Source of the DNA: Marinospirillum celere
GTDB lineage: Bacteria; Pseudomonadota; Gammaproteobacteria; Pseudomonadales; Halomonadaceae
Direction: 5' to 3'
DNA: 64,000 bases
Assembly: GCF_900112235.1 (NCBI RefSeq)
Contig: NZ_FOLH01000004.1
Location: forward strand, 323,526-387,525
This document shows positions 39,205 to 48,693 of this stretch, one piece after another (the stretch's first letter is position 1; each line of letters starts with the position of its first letter). The translations under genes were made by a program, and so were the position numbers. The notes beneath the pieces are model-generated. The model was not told the origin of the DNA, ran no database searches, and saw nothing but the letters and a program-made list of their open reading frames with translations.

Positions 39205-40068
39205 ATGATTGCCAGCATGACCGCCTTCGCCCGCCGTGAAGTTCACCTACCCTGGGGTAGTCTGAGCTGGGAAATTCGTTCAGTTAATCAGCGCTACCTG
39301 GAACCCAACTTCCGCTTACCCGACAGCCTGCGTAACCAGGAAACGGCACTGAGGCATCGCCTGAAGCAAAAACTGGCCAGAGGCAAGCTGGACTTGAATT
39401 TGAAGTTTTATCCAGCTGATGAGCGCCAAGACCTGGTGCTCAATGAAACCTTGTTGGACAAATTAATTGCCAGTGCTGAAAAAGTGCGCAGTAAAATGCC
39501 TGCGGCAGCGCCTGTTGATCCTTTGAAACTTTTGGAATGGCCCGGTGTTATTCAAGCCAGTGAAACAGACGAAGAAGAAGTTCAGGCTCAGGTATTGTCA
39601 CTTTTTGATTTGGCACTGGAAGACCTGCAAGCCCACCGGCTGCGGGAAGGTGAAGCCCTGGCCGCCATGATTGAAGAGCGCCTGGTACAAATCAGTATTC
39701 ACTTGCAAAATGCCCAGAGCTATCTCCCAGCCGCCTTGGAAGCCTGGCGGGAAAGCCTGCTTGAGAAAGCAGCCAAACTTCAGGTCGAAGTCGACCCTGC
39801 ACGCCTGGAACAAGAAGTCGTCATGCTGGCGCAAAAACAGGATGTCGCTGAAGAACTGGATCGCCTTGAAGCGCACGTTACCGAAGTACGCCGTGCCCTG
39901 AAAACAAAAGGCCCTGTGGGTCGCCGCCTGGATTTTCTGATGCAGGAAATGAACCGCGAAGCCAACACCCTGGGTTCCAAAGCTATGAACCTGGACATGA
40001 CCCAGGTTGCTATGGACCTTAAGGTGCTTATCGAACAAATGCGCGAGCAGGTGCAGAATATTGAGTAG
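39205..40068 (+). CDS. yicC: YicC family endoribonuclease / RNase adaptor
   Basis: This 287-residue protein has the YicC N-terminal block (MIASMTAFARREVHLPWGSL, SVNQRYLEPNFRLPDSLR) and the C-terminal DUF1732 block (VGRRLDFLMQEMNREANTLG, then SKAMNLDMTQVAMDLK). E. coli YicC has been linked to RNA decay and shown to act as an endoribonuclease. AAGGAT precedes the ATG. In most gammaproteobacteria gmk follows directly. Here gmk is 7.6 kb downstream beyond a block of accessory genes. Confidence 0.95.
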   Translation: MIASMTAFARREVHLPWGSLSWEIRSVNQRYLEPNFRLPDSLRNQETALRHRLKQKLARGKLDLNLKFYPADERQDLVLNETLLDKLIASAEKVRSKMPAAAPVDPLKLLEWPGVIQASETDEEEVQAQVLSLFDLALEDLQAHRLREGEALAAMIEERLVQISIHLQNAQSYLPAALEAWRESLLEKAAKLQVEVDPARLEQEVVMLAQKQDVAEELDRLEAHVTEVRRALKTKGPVGRRLDFLMQEMNREANTLGSKAMNLDMTQVAMDLKVLIEQMREQVQNIE

Positions 40069-40092
40069 CTTTGTGATCAACGAGTTGAACTA

Positions 40093-40587
40093 CTAACGAT
40101 ACTTCTCCAGTATTGATTCAAGACTTGACCAGGGTAAGCGGCTACCAGACTCGCGCATTAGTCGTTTGGCAGTGTCAATCTGATCAATAGTGGCCAGCTG
40201 GTGTATTAACATTTGTTCTAGTATCCATAGGGTGCCCAGTTTTTCTATTTGCTCTTGGTCTGCAGCCTTACGCAGCGTTTATCGCCGGTTATCAGTGGGC
40301 ACTGCTCTTGCCTTGCCTTGCCTTGCCAGTGCTAAGGCAAGGCAATCATTGGTGCTGGGGCCAGAGTAGTGCTCAACTAATTGCAGTGCGTAGTCCATGC
40401 TTTCCGGAGTAAGCTCTCTCTGTTGAAGCCCTTTAGCTAGAAGATGGTTATGGTGTGCTTCTAATTCTTCTGCAAATAGAATGTCTGGCACAGCAAACTG
40501 ATAGGGTAGTTGGAAGAGTTCATTAATCAGTCCTCCTTCCTCAAGGTCGATAAGGATATTTGTGTCACTGATCAGTAGCTGTAGCAT
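40093..40587 (-). pseudogene. PIN-domain ribonuclease (toxin-like), frameshifted
   Basis: The intact part (to a TAA at 40279) encodes a PIN start with catalytic aspartate (LLISDTNILIDLEEGG), an acidic centre (DILFAEELEAHH) and the third acidic site (STNDCLALALA). A run of four GCAAG pentamers follows. Removing two copies restores a canonical continuation in the +1 frame, RQEQCPLITGDKR with the fourth acidic residue. A one-base loss then returns the rest, LRKAADQEQIEKLGTLWILE to a TAG at 40093, to the first frame. So two compensating lesions, +10 and -1, leave a protein of 102 residues without its last catalytic site. The start overlaps the XRE-ImmA gene by 23 bp. Confidence 0.8.
40307..40326. 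repeat. Pentanucleotide repeat (CTTGC)4 in the PIN gene
   Basis: Four perfect CTTGC copies (GCAAG on the coding strand) lie where the PIN reading frame is lost. A change of one copy shifts the frame. Two copies fewer would give the canonical PIN sequence across the site. Confidence 0.95.
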
Positions 40588-41635
40588 CCATGCCTCCTAG
40601 TTTCCGCTCTTTCCTTAATGCAGAAGTTGATATGCAGAGTAATTCGGCCGCTTTACTCTCTGCTAAGTAATCTTCCGCAAGGGCACGATAGACTAATTGC
40701 CGGTAAAGATAGGTTTCTTCACAAGGGTAGGGGTCACCGGGCTCTTTAGTGCGCCACCCTTTACTGGAGAAAATGCGGATCATCTTTTGCTTTTCAGCAT
40801 CGCTAATTATCTTGCATTGATTAGCTCTGATCAGGCATCCCATCATACTCAGCCCAAACTCGTGCTTGAGCATATAAAGCTCTTGCGGCTCCAAATGACT
40901 ACGATGCCCACCCAAACGTTGAAGAGTTGATTTTTGAGGTAAAAGGAAAGCCCCAGCAAATCGGTTGCAGGCTTTTTCTTCATCAATTGATTCATCCAGA
41001 CGCCCATGAAGCAATAGGTGGCCCAGTTCATGGGCAAGAGTAAAACGCTGCCGGTCACCAGGCCAGTGCTTGGAGACAACGATAACGGGAGTACCATTAA
41101 CAGAAGCTGCCAGGCCATCAAGCTTTTGGTTAACCTCAATTGAGGTGACGATAACTAAAATGCCTCTGGATTCCAGCATGTCAATCATGTCCGGAATAGG
41201 GTTTAAACCTAGCTCCCATGCTTCACGAACAGTGTTGGCAACGGCTTCTATTTGAGTAAGCTGGCTTATGAGCTTTGGAAGCCCTTGGGGTGAGGCAAAC
41301 TTTTTGACTGGGGCTTTAGGGTAAAGAGACACTAGACTAGTCCAGCGTTCTGCTTGGTCAAGAACATCAGCCTCGATTTGGGCCAGAATCTTTTTTGGAG
41401 TAGTTGAGCGCTTACGGTATTCGACCCCTTTAAGCTCCACCTTTACAGGTCGAAAGAAATATTCAGACCTTACACTCAGTGCTTTTGAGAGCTTAATGAG
41501 CTGCCCTGATGATGGGACAAGGTTACCCTTTTCGTACTTGTTGATGGTAGTTTGGGATACACCTATCTGATCTGCTAAAGCACGTAAAGATAAACCTGCT
41601 GCTTTGCGTGCTCGCAGTATGCGTTCACCAATCAT
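40565..41635 (-). CDS. XRE-family regulator fused to ImmA/IrrE-type metallopeptidase
   Basis: This 356-residue protein has an N-terminal helix-turn-helix (IGERILRARKAAGLSLRALA, then ADQIGVSQTTINKYEKG, residues 1-55) and a central ImmA/IrrE (DUF955) domain with the zinc motif FTLAHELGHLLLHG near residue 200. A C-terminal helix-turn-helix-like region (YLAESKAAELLCISTSALRK) follows. Such COG2856 proteins act as antitoxin-like repressors or repressor-cleaving proteases, often beside PIN or other toxin genes, as here. AAGGAGG precedes the ATG. A perfect inverted repeat at 41651-41686 is the likely autoregulatory operator. It is part of the accessory block between yicC and gmk. Confidence 0.9.
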   Translation of the reverse strand: MIGERILRARKAAGLSLRALADQIGVSQTTINKYEKGNLVPSSGQLIKLSKALSVRSEYFFRPVKVELKGVEYRKRSTTPKKILAQIEADVLDQAERWTSLVSLYPKAPVKKFASPQGLPKLISQLTQIEAVANTVREAWELGLNPIPDMIDMLESRGILVIVTSIEVNQKLDGLAASVNGTPVIVVSKHWPGDRQRFTLAHELGHLLLHGRLDESIDEEKACNRFAGAFLLPQKSTLQRLGGHRSHLEPQELYMLKHEFGLSMMGCLIRANQCKIISDAEKQKMIRIFSSKGWRTKEPGDPYPCEETYLYRQLVYRALAEDYLAESKAAELLCISTSALRKERKLGGMDATATDQ

Positions 41636-41650
41636 CTCTGCCCTCCTTGG

Positions 41651-41686
41651 GTTTACAAATAAAAAATAATTTTGTTAATTGTAAAC
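41651..41686. promoter_or_regulatory. Inverted-repeat operator upstream of the XRE-ImmA gene
   Basis: GTTTACAA (41651-41658) and TTGTAAAC (41679-41686) are perfect 8-bp inverted copies separated by 20 bp of AT-rich DNA, starting 16 bp before the XRE gene ATG. The position overlaps the expected promoter, so binding by the XRE protein would repress its own operon. Confidence 0.6.
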
Positions 41687-41734
41687 TGCAGTGTCCTTCT
41701 TGTCATTTTCACAGCGGCAATTTTTAAAGAAATC

Positions 41735-42730
41735 TTAACCCGATTTTGCCAGCTCAAGAATGGGTCCATCCAACAAGTCCATCAGATCACCAAAGTAGCC
41801 GCGAGAGTAGGCGGGGCGGGTGGGATCAGAAGTGATGGCGAGCGCCAGTTGTAACTCAGGGTGAGCGGCGAGTATTTGACCACCAAAACCTCTGGCCAGA
41901 ATATAACCACTGTCGGTAATGAACCAACCATAGCCATAACCCATGCCGGAGAAGGGCGATTGGGTTTGTGGAATGACAGACGATCGAATCCACTCTTCTG
42001 AAATAACCTGCTGACCTTCAAAACGACCACCGTCACGCATTATGAGTGCAACGGAAAGCATGGCGCGTGGTGTTAGGGCCATTTCATTGCCGCCCAGATA
42101 GTAGCCTTGAGGATCTCGAACCCAGGGAGGAATACTGATCCCCAGAGGCTGACCCAAGCGCTGACGAGCGAGTTCCAAAAGGCTAAGACCGGAAGCTTCG
42201 GTCAGCACAGCGCCCAGCACATGAGTGGTGCCTGTGGAATAGATCATGCGTCCGCCTGGCTGACTGACCAGGGGCCTGGAAAGTGCATCAGCAACCCAGT
42301 TGGAAGAGGCAACCCAAGCCCCATACTGAGCACCTGAAGTACCTTGCAAGCCAGCCTGAAGGGTCACCAGATTTTCAAGAGTAATCTGGCTGACCTGTTC
42401 ACTGGCACTTTTAGGAATCAGGTTGGGTGCAATTTCACCCAAGGGGAGGTCCAGCGAAGTGATTTCCTTGCGTTCAAGACAGCTAGCTAGAAGCAAAGCA
42501 ACCAGGCTTTTAGAGCAGGATTTGATATTTGCCAGGCTATCCAGCCCAGGCCCTTTGGGTGCCTGGGCATAGATCAATTGATCGCCCTGTTGGATCTGAA
42601 TGGAGTGAAGCTGATCTAAAGCGCCGATTGCCTGATCGAGTGCTGAACTGCTTTGTCCAAAAGCAGCAGGCAACCAAGGGACGGTCAAACCAGCCAGGGC
42701 AAGTTTGTTAAAAGTTCGGCGCGTTATCAT
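41735..42730 (-). CDS. Beta-lactamase-related serine hydrolase, Tat-exported
   Basis: This 331-residue protein has a twin-arginine signal (ITRRTFNKLALAGL, ending AAFGQ). Its catalytic domain is of the class C beta-lactamase/esterase superfamily: an SxxK-type motif in IKSCSKSLVALLLA, a tyrosine motif in MIYSTGTTHVLGAVL, and a C-terminal GYGYGWFITDSGY region followed by GFGGQ in place of KTG. Members include esterases and D-aminopeptidases, so antibiotic resistance should not be assumed. It sits alone between the XRE-ImmA gene and a chemoreceptor on the same strand. Confidence 0.85.
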   Translation of the reverse strand: MITRRTFNKLALAGLTVPWLPAAFGQSSSALDQAIGALDQLHSIQIQQGDQLIYAQAPKGPGLDSLANIKSCSKSLVALLLASCLERKEITSLDLPLGEIAPNLIPKSASEQVSQITLENLVTLQAGLQGTSGAQYGAWVASSNWVADALSRPLVSQPGGRMIYSTGTTHVLGAVLTEASGLSLLELARQRLGQPLGISIPPWVRDPQGYYLGGNEMALTPRAMLSVALIMRDGGRFEGQQVISEEWIRSSVIPQTQSPFSGMGYGYGWFITDSGYILARGFGGQILAAHPELQLALAITSDPTRPAYSRGYFGDLMDLLDGPILELAKSG

Positions 42731-42755
42731 GGTTGCTCACAAGTAGTTATTCGGG

Positions 42756-44351
42756 TCAGGTTTCAAAACGGCTCAGTTGGCTATTAAGTTGACCAACTTC
42801 TTGACGAATCAGTTCACTGGCTGTGACAACCCGCTCGGCTTCACCACGGTTATGATCAGCAATACCTGCAATATGTACGATACGTTGGTCAATGTCTTGA
42901 GCAACCTGATGCTGCTCTTCTGCTGCTGCCGCAATTTGGGTATTCATTCCTCTGATTTGATCAACCGCTTCAACAATCGCATCCAAGGCTTCGGTGGCCT
43001 GATGGACCTGATCAACATTTTCAGTGGCTTCATTGGAATAGTGGATCATTGACTCGGCAGCCCGGCTGGCTTCTGATTGTAGATGGACAATAATGGTGTC
43101 AATTTCTCCAATGGAATCCCGGGTACGGCTTGCCAGATTGCGAACTTCATCAGCCACCACGGCAAAACCACGCCCTGCCTCTCCGGCTCGGGCCGCTTCT
43201 ATGGCCGCATTCAAAGCCAGAAGGTTGGTTTGTTCGGCAATACCCGTGATCACTTCCAGAACCTTGCCTGCTGATTGGGTTTCTTCACGTAATTGGTGCA
43301 GGCGATCAGCACCCTCTTTTAAGTTGCTTGATAAATTTGAAAGCTGGTCAGAAGTACGTTTAACCAGTTGTTGACCAGATCGCGCACGTTCATCGGCTGA
43401 ATCCGCCGCTTCTGCAGCACTGGAAGCATGGCTGGCCACCTCGGCTACGGTTGCTGTCATTTCATTCATGGCGGTAGCCACCTGATCCAGATCCTCGTGC
43501 TGCTGACGAATACCTTCACCCGTGGTATGGGCCGCTTCAACCACTTCTTGCACATGCTGGTTGGTGGTTTGGCCGGTGATTTTGGTTTGTTCGAGCAGAT
43601 TAACGATTTCATCCTGCATACGGTTGTAGGCAGTGAACATCTGACCAATTTCATCTTCTTTATAGGTGACCTGCAAACGCCGGGTGAAGTGGCCTGAACC
43701 GACTTGCTGCATGCCTTTTAGTAACACCTGAATATTATCCATCAATTGGCGCATACCGAAGATTCGACCCAGAACAACCAAAACCAGGATGGCTGTGACA
43801 CACGCAAAGGCCAGCCAAGCCAGGAATCTTTGAGTACTTTCTGCCTTCCGTGTCATAAGAGTAACGGCTTGATTCATTTCTCTCAGCAGAGTGACTGACT
43901 CTTGTTCGAGCTGTTGAATATTACTTGAATTGGGATTGTTCACTACTTCTTGTAGCGAGTCTTGTATTTGTTGCCAAAGATCATCGACCCGCTGCATTTG
44001 CTGTTGAATTTCCGGGTCATCTATTGCACTGATATTGCGCTCTGGATTGCCCTGGATCAGATCCTGATGAGCCTGTTCAAACTGACGCTGAGTTGCGTTT
44101 AAAGTGGCTTGATCGCCAACCCCTTGTGTCAGCAGCAAGGCTTCCTTGGTCATCTTTTGACTGAGCATGCGTTGAGCACCAGCGACATTGATAGTCTCTG
44201 GAGAAACAGAAAGGCTCATAAACAAGGAAGCGGAGGCAGTGGCAGCCAAGATAAAAATAAGAGCATAGGAGAACAAAAACTGCCGATCCAGGGTTTTCAA
44301 ACCCAAGCTTCGCAAGATAACCGAAAGGAGCTTTGCAATTTGCTGATTCAT
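42756..44351 (-). CDS. Methyl-accepting chemotaxis protein with PilJ/NarX-type sensor
   Basis: This 531-residue transducer has a membrane segment near residues 25-45 and a periplasmic PilJ-type domain with the motif [20 protein letters not shown], the same helix that binds nitrate in NarX-like sensors. A second membrane segment ([20 protein letters not shown]), a HAMP region and a signalling domain follow, with [20 protein letters not shown] at the tip. The ATG at 44351 has AAGG 8 bp upstream; an upstream TTG at 44384 is less likely. The ligand is unknown. It differs clearly in sensor domain from the chemoreceptor at 31776-33389. Confidence 0.92.
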   Translation of the reverse strand: MNQQIAKLLSVILRSLGLKTLDRQFLFSYALIFILAATASASLFMSLSVSPETINVAGAQRMLSQKMTKEALLLTQGVGDQATLNATQRQFEQAHQDLIQGNPERNISAIDDPEIQQQMQRVDDLWQQIQDSLQEVVNNPNSSNIQQLEQESVTLLREMNQAVTLMTRKAESTQRFLAWLAFACVTAILVLVVLGRIFGMRQLMDNIQVLLKGMQQVGSGHFTRRLQVTYKEDEIGQMFTAYNRMQDEIVNLLEQTKITGQTTNQHVQEVVEAAHTTGEGIRQQHEDLDQVATAMNEMTATVAEVASHASSAAEAADSADERARSGQQLVKRTSDQLSNLSSNLKEGADRLHQLREETQSAGKVLEVITGIAEQTNLLALNAAIEAARAGEAGRGFAVVADEVRNLASRTRDSIGEIDTIIVHLQSEASRAAESMIHYSNEATENVDQVHQATEALDAIVEAVDQIRGMNTQIAAAAEEQHQVAQDIDQRIVHIAGIADHNRGEAERVVTASELIRQEVGQLNSQLSRFET

Positions 44352-44447
44352 AAGAAAAACCTTGAAGATGAAAGAAAGATTCAAACAGGAGCTAACTATA
44401 CCTGATCTTTAGGTTTTATCTTATGCGCGACATCAAGCCACGAAGAG

Positions 44448-45014
44448 TCAAGTTGCTTCTTGCAAGCGACAGTTTTCCCCTTCAATTTCCTGAAGTTCCC
44501 GTGTTTTATCCAGAGTTTTGCGCAGTTGGGTAATTTCCTTGCGGTGGGCGGTGCGTAGTTGTTTACGCAGTTTGCCCATGACAAAGCGGCGTAATTCCTG
44601 GTCGGTTTCCAGTAGTAGGCCGGGTACAGGAACAGGTTTTTTGGTTTCTTCGTCAACGGCGACCATGGTGAAGTAGGAGGTGTTGGTGTGTTTGACGACA
44701 TCTTTTTTGAAATCTTCGGAAATGACCTTGATACCCACTTCCATAGAGCTTTTGCCGACATAGTTCACGGATGCAAAAAGGGTGACCAGTTCCCCGACTT
44801 CCACCGGGTTGACGAAATCCACGGAATCGACCGAGGCAGTGACACAGTAGGCCTTGGCATGGGTGGCCGCACAGGTGTAGGCAATCTTATCCATCAGGGA
44901 CAGCAGGACGCCACCGTGTACCTTGCCGCCAAAATTGGCATAGGAAGGAACCATCAGTTCCTTGAGAATCACTTGGGAGGACTGAACACTTTTGAATGGG
45001 CTGGAATCAACCAT
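44448..45014 (-). CDS. Acyl-CoA thioesterase (YciA/BACH-type hotdog)
   Basis: This 188-residue protein has the acyl-CoA hydrolase hotdog domain: VPSYANFGGKVHGGVLLSLM followed by the catalytic MDKIAYTCAATHA region, TASVDSVDFVNPVEVGE and YFTMVAVDEETKKPVPVPGL. A C-terminal helical tail (about residues 140-188) rich in arginine, glutamate and leucine is an extra, probably coiled-coil part. The ATG at 45014 follows AAGGAAA; the open frame continues 20 codons further through the ahpF terminator and is not coding there. The substrate chain length is unknown. Confidence 0.9.
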   Translation of the reverse strand: MVDSSPFKSVQSSQVILKELMVPSYANFGGKVHGGVLLSLMDKIAYTCAATHAKAYCVTASVDSVDFVNPVEVGELVTLFASVNYVGKSSMEVGIKVISEDFKKDVVKHTNTSYFTMVAVDEETKKPVPVPGLLLETDQELRRFVMGKLRKQLRTAHRKEITQLRKTLDKTRELQEIEGENCRLQEAT

Positions 45015-45039
45015 AAAAATTTCCTTGAGACGAGGCCAG

Positions 45040-45063
45040 AAAAAAGCCGCCCCTGAGGGCGGC
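45040..45063 (-). terminator. Terminator after ahpF
   Basis: Read leftward, the stem GCCGCCC/GGGCGGC with loop TCAG (45046-45063) is followed by six T residues, 42 bp past the ahpF stop. Confidence 0.92.
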
Positions 45064-45104
45064 AAACACAGCAATTGACTGTTAGTGCTTCTTACCGGGG
45101 ATTA

Positions 45105-46691
45105 TTAACCGGCTACTGCAGCTTCCTGCTTACGCTCTTCCGGGGAAGGCGTGCGAATCAGGTGGTCAAAAGCACTCAAGGCTGCAGTTGAACCGGCACC
45201 CATAGCAATGATGATCTGCTTGTAGGGCACAGTGGTGGCATCGCCCGCAGCAAAGACACCAGGCAGGTTGGTAGCACCCCGGTTGTCGATTTCAATTTCA
45301 CCAAAGCGGCTTAGCTCAACATCTGAATTTTTCAGCCATTCAGTGTTGGGCACCAGGCCGATCTGAACAAAGATGCCGGCGGCGTCCAGCTGTTTGCTTT
45401 CACCACTGGTGCGGTCTGTGTAGGTCAGACCTACAGCTTTCTGGCCGTCACCGCGGACTTCGGTGGTCATAGCATTGGTGATGATTTCCACATTCTTAAG
45501 CGAGCGAGCTTTGGTTTGCAGTACCTGGTCGGCTTTCAGAGTGTCGCCAAATTCAAGTACAGTCACCGATTCAACAATACCGGCCAGATCGATGGCGGCT
45601 TCGATGCCGGAGTTACCACCACCGATAACGGCGACTTTTTTACCCTTGAACAGGGGGCCGTCACAGTGAGGGCAGTAGGCCACGCCCTTACCACGGTATT
45701 CCAGCTCACCAGGCACCTGCATTTCTTTCCAGCGGGCACCTGTAGCCAGAATCACGCTGCGGGTTTTCAAGGTCGCGCCGCTTTCCAGGCCGATTTCAAT
45801 ATATTCGCCCTGCTTAAGGCTGGCTGCCATTTGTTCGGTCACGATGTCGACATCATAGTCTTTAACATGCTGCTCCAGGTTGGCGACCAGCTTGGGGCCT
45901 TCGGTGTAGGGAACCGAGATAAAGTTTTCAATGCCGACGGTATCCATCACCTGGCCACCAAAGCGTTCAGCCACAACACCTGTACGTATGCCTTTCCGTG
46001 CAGCATAGATGGCCGCAGAAGCACCTGCAGGGCCGCCACCGACAACCAGAACTTCGTAGGGCTCGCGCTCGTTGAGCTCAGCAGCACGGCGCTCACCAGC
46101 ACCCGAATCGAGCTTGTTGACGATTTCATTCAGAGTCATACGGCCCTGGCCGAAGTGCTCGCCGTTCATATAAACAGAGGGAACGGCCATAATTTGCTTT
46201 TCTTCCACTTCATCTTGGAAGAGGGCGCCATCAACCATTTGGTGCGTAATATTTGGATTGATGGTGGCCATTAAATTCAGCGCTTGAACGACATCGGGGC
46301 AGTTCTGGCAAGACAGCGAAATAAAGGTCTCAAAGTGATATTCGCCGGGCAGATTACGAATCTGCTCAAGCACTTCCGGCTCGGCCTTGGAAGGGTGGCC
46401 GCCCGCTTGTAATAGGGCCAGTACCAGGGATGTAAATTCATGGCCCATCGGGATGCCTGCAAAGCTAACGCGTGGCTCCTGACCTTCAGCTGCTATGGCC
46501 AGGCTGGGGGTGCGCTTGGCTGTGCCTTGTTCATTAAGGCTGATTTTGGGAGACAGCTCGGCAATTTCACCAGCCAGCTCCTGGAGTTCTGTAGCTTTGG
46601 GTTCACCGTTACTGGACACGCTCAGCTCAATCGGGGTGACGATCTTCTGTAGATAAGTGTCCAGTTGCTTCTTAAGATTGGCGTCTAACAT
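45105..46691 (-). CDS. ahpF: Alkyl hydroperoxide reductase subunit F
   Basis: AhpF is an NADH- and FAD-dependent disulfide reductase that recycles AhpC. The 528-residue protein has the N-terminal tandem thioredoxin-like domain with [15 protein letters not shown] (cysteine pair near 128-131). The FAD site [20 protein letters not shown], the active disulfide [13 protein letters not shown] near residue 345, the NADH site [19 protein letters not shown] and [19 protein letters not shown] follow. It lies 77 bp behind ahpC; the gap holds a stable hairpin that may separate expression of the two genes. Confidence 0.97.
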   Translation of the reverse strand: MLDANLKKQLDTYLQKIVTPIELSVSSNGEPKATELQELAGEIAELSPKISLNEQGTAKRTPSLAIAAEGQEPRVSFAGIPMGHEFTSLVLALLQAGGHPSKAEPEVLEQIRNLPGEYHFETFISLSCQNCPDVVQALNLMATINPNITHQMVDGALFQDEVEEKQIMAVPSVYMNGEHFGQGRMTLNEIVNKLDSGAGERRAAELNEREPYEVLVVGGGPAGASAAIYAARKGIRTGVVAERFGGQVMDTVGIENFISVPYTEGPKLVANLEQHVKDYDVDIVTEQMAASLKQGEYIEIGLESGATLKTRSVILATGARWKEMQVPGELEYRGKGVAYCPHCDGPLFKGKKVAVIGGGNSGIEAAIDLAGIVESVTVLEFGDTLKADQVLQTKARSLKNVEIITNAMTTEVRGDGQKAVGLTYTDRTSGESKQLDAAGIFVQIGLVPNTEWLKNSDVELSRFGEIEIDNRGATNLPGVFAAGDATTVPYKQIIIAMGAGSTAALSAFDHLIRTPSPEERKQEAAVAG

Positions 46692-46720
46692 ATGCGTGTC
46701 CTTGAAAAATAAAGAGAAAA

Positions 46721-46757
46721 GCGGGGTTCAGATCCCGCCAGCCCGAAGGCTGACGGG
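46721..46757 (-). promoter_or_regulatory. Intercistronic hairpin between ahpC and ahpF, with alternative pairing
   Basis: Read leftward, CCCGTCAGCC and GGCTGGCGGG form a 10-bp stem (one G-T pair) capped by TTCG (46734-46757). The last five bases, GCGGG, can instead pair with CCCGC at 46721-46725, which is followed by a T-rich run, giving a terminator-like alternative. The strong first hairpin would form first. It probably stabilises ahpC mRNA or lowers ahpF transcription. Confidence 0.6.
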
Positions 46758-46768
46758 TGAAGCTGGCT

Positions 46769-47338
46769 TTAGATTTTGCCAACCAGGTCCAGAGAAGGAG
46801 TCAGAGTGGCTTCACCTTCTTTCCATTTGGCAGGGCAAACTTCGCCAGGATGGTTGCGAACGTACTGAGCCGCTTTAACCTTGCGCAGCAGGTCGTCAGC
46901 ATCACGGCCAATACCTTCAGCAGTGATTTCCATCGCTTGAATAACACCGTCTGGGTCGATCAGGAAGGTAGCACGATCAGCCAGGCCAGCACCTTCGCGC
47001 ATTACGCCGAAGTTGTTGGTGATGTTGCCGGACTGGTCACCAACCATGTAGTAGTTGATTTTACCGATGGTGTCGGAAGAGCTGTGCCAAGCTTTGTGGG
47101 TGAAGTGGGTGTCGGTAGAAACAGAGAAAACTTCCACGCCCAGCTTTTGCAGTTCTTCGTACTTGTCTGCAACGTCACCCAGTTCAGTAGGGCATACAAA
47201 GGTGAAGTCAGCTGGGTAGAAGAAGAAAACAGCCCACTTACCTTTAACATCAGCTTCGGTGATTTCTACAAATTCGCCCTGTTTGAAAGCAGTGGCGCTA
47301 AAAGGTTTGATTTCAGTGTTGATTGCTTGTGGCATCAA
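46769..47338 (-). CDS. ahpC: Alkyl hydroperoxide reductase subunit C (2-Cys peroxiredoxin)
   Basis: This 189-residue typical 2-Cys peroxiredoxin has the peroxidatic cysteine in [13 protein letters not shown] near residue 50 and the resolving cysteine in [11 protein letters not shown] near residue 165. The GREF-type C-terminal end is of the robust AhpC class. It reduces hydrogen peroxide and alkyl peroxides and is recycled by AhpF. AAGGAG precedes the ATG. Further upstream a TATAGT-like -10 sits near 47390, but I could not make out a clear OxyR tetrad. Confidence 0.97.
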   Translation of the reverse strand: MMPQAINTEIKPFSATAFKQGEFVEITEADVKGKWAVFFFYPADFTFVCPTELGDVADKYEELQKLGVEVFSVSTDTHFTHKAWHSSSDTIGKINYYMVGDQSGNITNNFGVMREGAGLADRATFLIDPDGVIQAMEITAEGIGRDADDLLRKVKAAQYVRNHPGEVCPAKWKEGEATLTPSLDLVGKI

Positions 47339-47473
47339 AATACTCCTTGATTGAGGTTGGTTGAAAGCCCGTTTAATTGACAGGGTTTATACTATAGGGG
47401 TTTAGGCAATGTTTGAAATTGATTAAACCCAACAGCATGATTGGCATTACCTATGAGTTGATAAGGACACGCA

Positions 47474-47638
47474 ATGCCAGCACCTTTAACGACGGAACCC
47501 TCTCTAGATTTGCTAGAAAAGCCACCAGACAAAGTCATTTTGCTGGTTATAGGGACGTGGGGCCTAAACCGACAGGATTCAAGTGGTGCAGCTCTAAAAG
47601 CAGGTGATTCAGTCGCTTCCTTGTTCGGCTCAGGGTAA
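47474..47638 (+). CDS. Possible small protein, 54 residues, unrecognised
   Basis: This is the only candidate gene in the 343-bp gap between ahpC and gmk (47339-47681). An ATG at 47474 with AAGGAC 5 bp upstream opens 54 codons, beginning MPAPLTTEPSLDLLEKPP and including a hydrophobic KVILLVIGTWGL stretch. I know no family for it. The rest of the gap holds the ahpC leader and an AT-rich stretch with no recognised site. Confidence 0.25.
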   Translation: MPAPLTTEPSLDLLEKPPDKVILLVIGTWGLNRQDSSGAALKAGDSVASLFGSG

Positions 47639-47657
47639 ACTTAGCCCTTTTATTTGA

Positions 47658-48302
<645 letters not shown>

Positions 48303-48310
48303 ACTGGGCC

Positions 48311-48340
48311 TTGTTGTCTTTGCCTTGGCTCCGCTACAAT
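48311..48340 (+). promoter_or_regulatory. Possible promoter of rpoZ
   Basis: TTGTTG (48311-48316) and TACAAT (48335-48340) are 18 bp apart in the gmk-rpoZ gap. The -10 is good and the -35 weak. Confidence 0.35.
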
Positions 48341-48386
48341 AGCCGGTCTGGTAAAAATTCCTCCGCTAGCGATCAGGTGTACCTCC

Positions 48387-48638
48387 ATGGCTCGTGTAAC
48401 TGTTGAAGATTGTCTTGAAAATGTAGAAAACCGCTTTGAACTGGTGATGGTTGCCACTCGTCGCGCACGCCAGCTAACCTTAGGTGGAAAAGATCCCCAC
48501 ATCGGTTGGGAAAATGACAAGGCAACAGTGGTCGCCCTGCGGGAAATTGCTGAAGGCCACACGGATGTATCCATACTCGATGAAGCTGAAGTCAAGGCTG
48601 TAGAGGCGCAGGAAGAACTTCAGCAGCAGGATTACTGA
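48387..48638 (+). CDS. rpoZ: RNA polymerase omega subunit
   Basis: This 83-residue omega subunit opens [20 protein letters not shown], then [15 protein letters not shown] and [15 protein letters not shown], all family-typical. It assists assembly of the beta' subunit and forms part of a ppGpp-binding site, so its place directly before spoT is functionally fitting. The gap to spoT is 55 bp. Confidence 0.97.
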   Translation: MARVTVEDCLENVENRFELVMVATRRARQLTLGGKDPHIGWENDKATVVALREIAEGHTDVSILDEAEVKAVEAQEELQQQDY

Positions 48639-48693
48639 TTCCATGCTGCCCATTGCCCGCCGCTTTTTCAGTCTTTGATACCTGAGGTGGGTA

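Noticed and set aside
41735-42730. Antibiotic-resistance beta-lactamase
   Set aside because: The KTG motif is absent, and the sequence fits the broad esterase/peptidase branch of the superfamily. No resistance function can be claimed.
46721-46745. T-arm-like sequence that could belong to a tRNA
   Set aside because: The loop does not fit the TTCRANY pattern with a 5-bp stem, and no anticodon or acceptor arms can be drawn. The ahpC-ahpF hairpins explain it better.
47385-47420. OxyR binding site upstream of ahpC
   Set aside because: ATAG and CTAT-like elements occur, but the four-part spacing of the OxyR motif cannot be shown by eye.
47413-47607. 64-codon frame in the ahpC-gmk gap
   Set aside because: It has no ribosome site, and it overlaps in another frame a shorter candidate that does have one. 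No family match.
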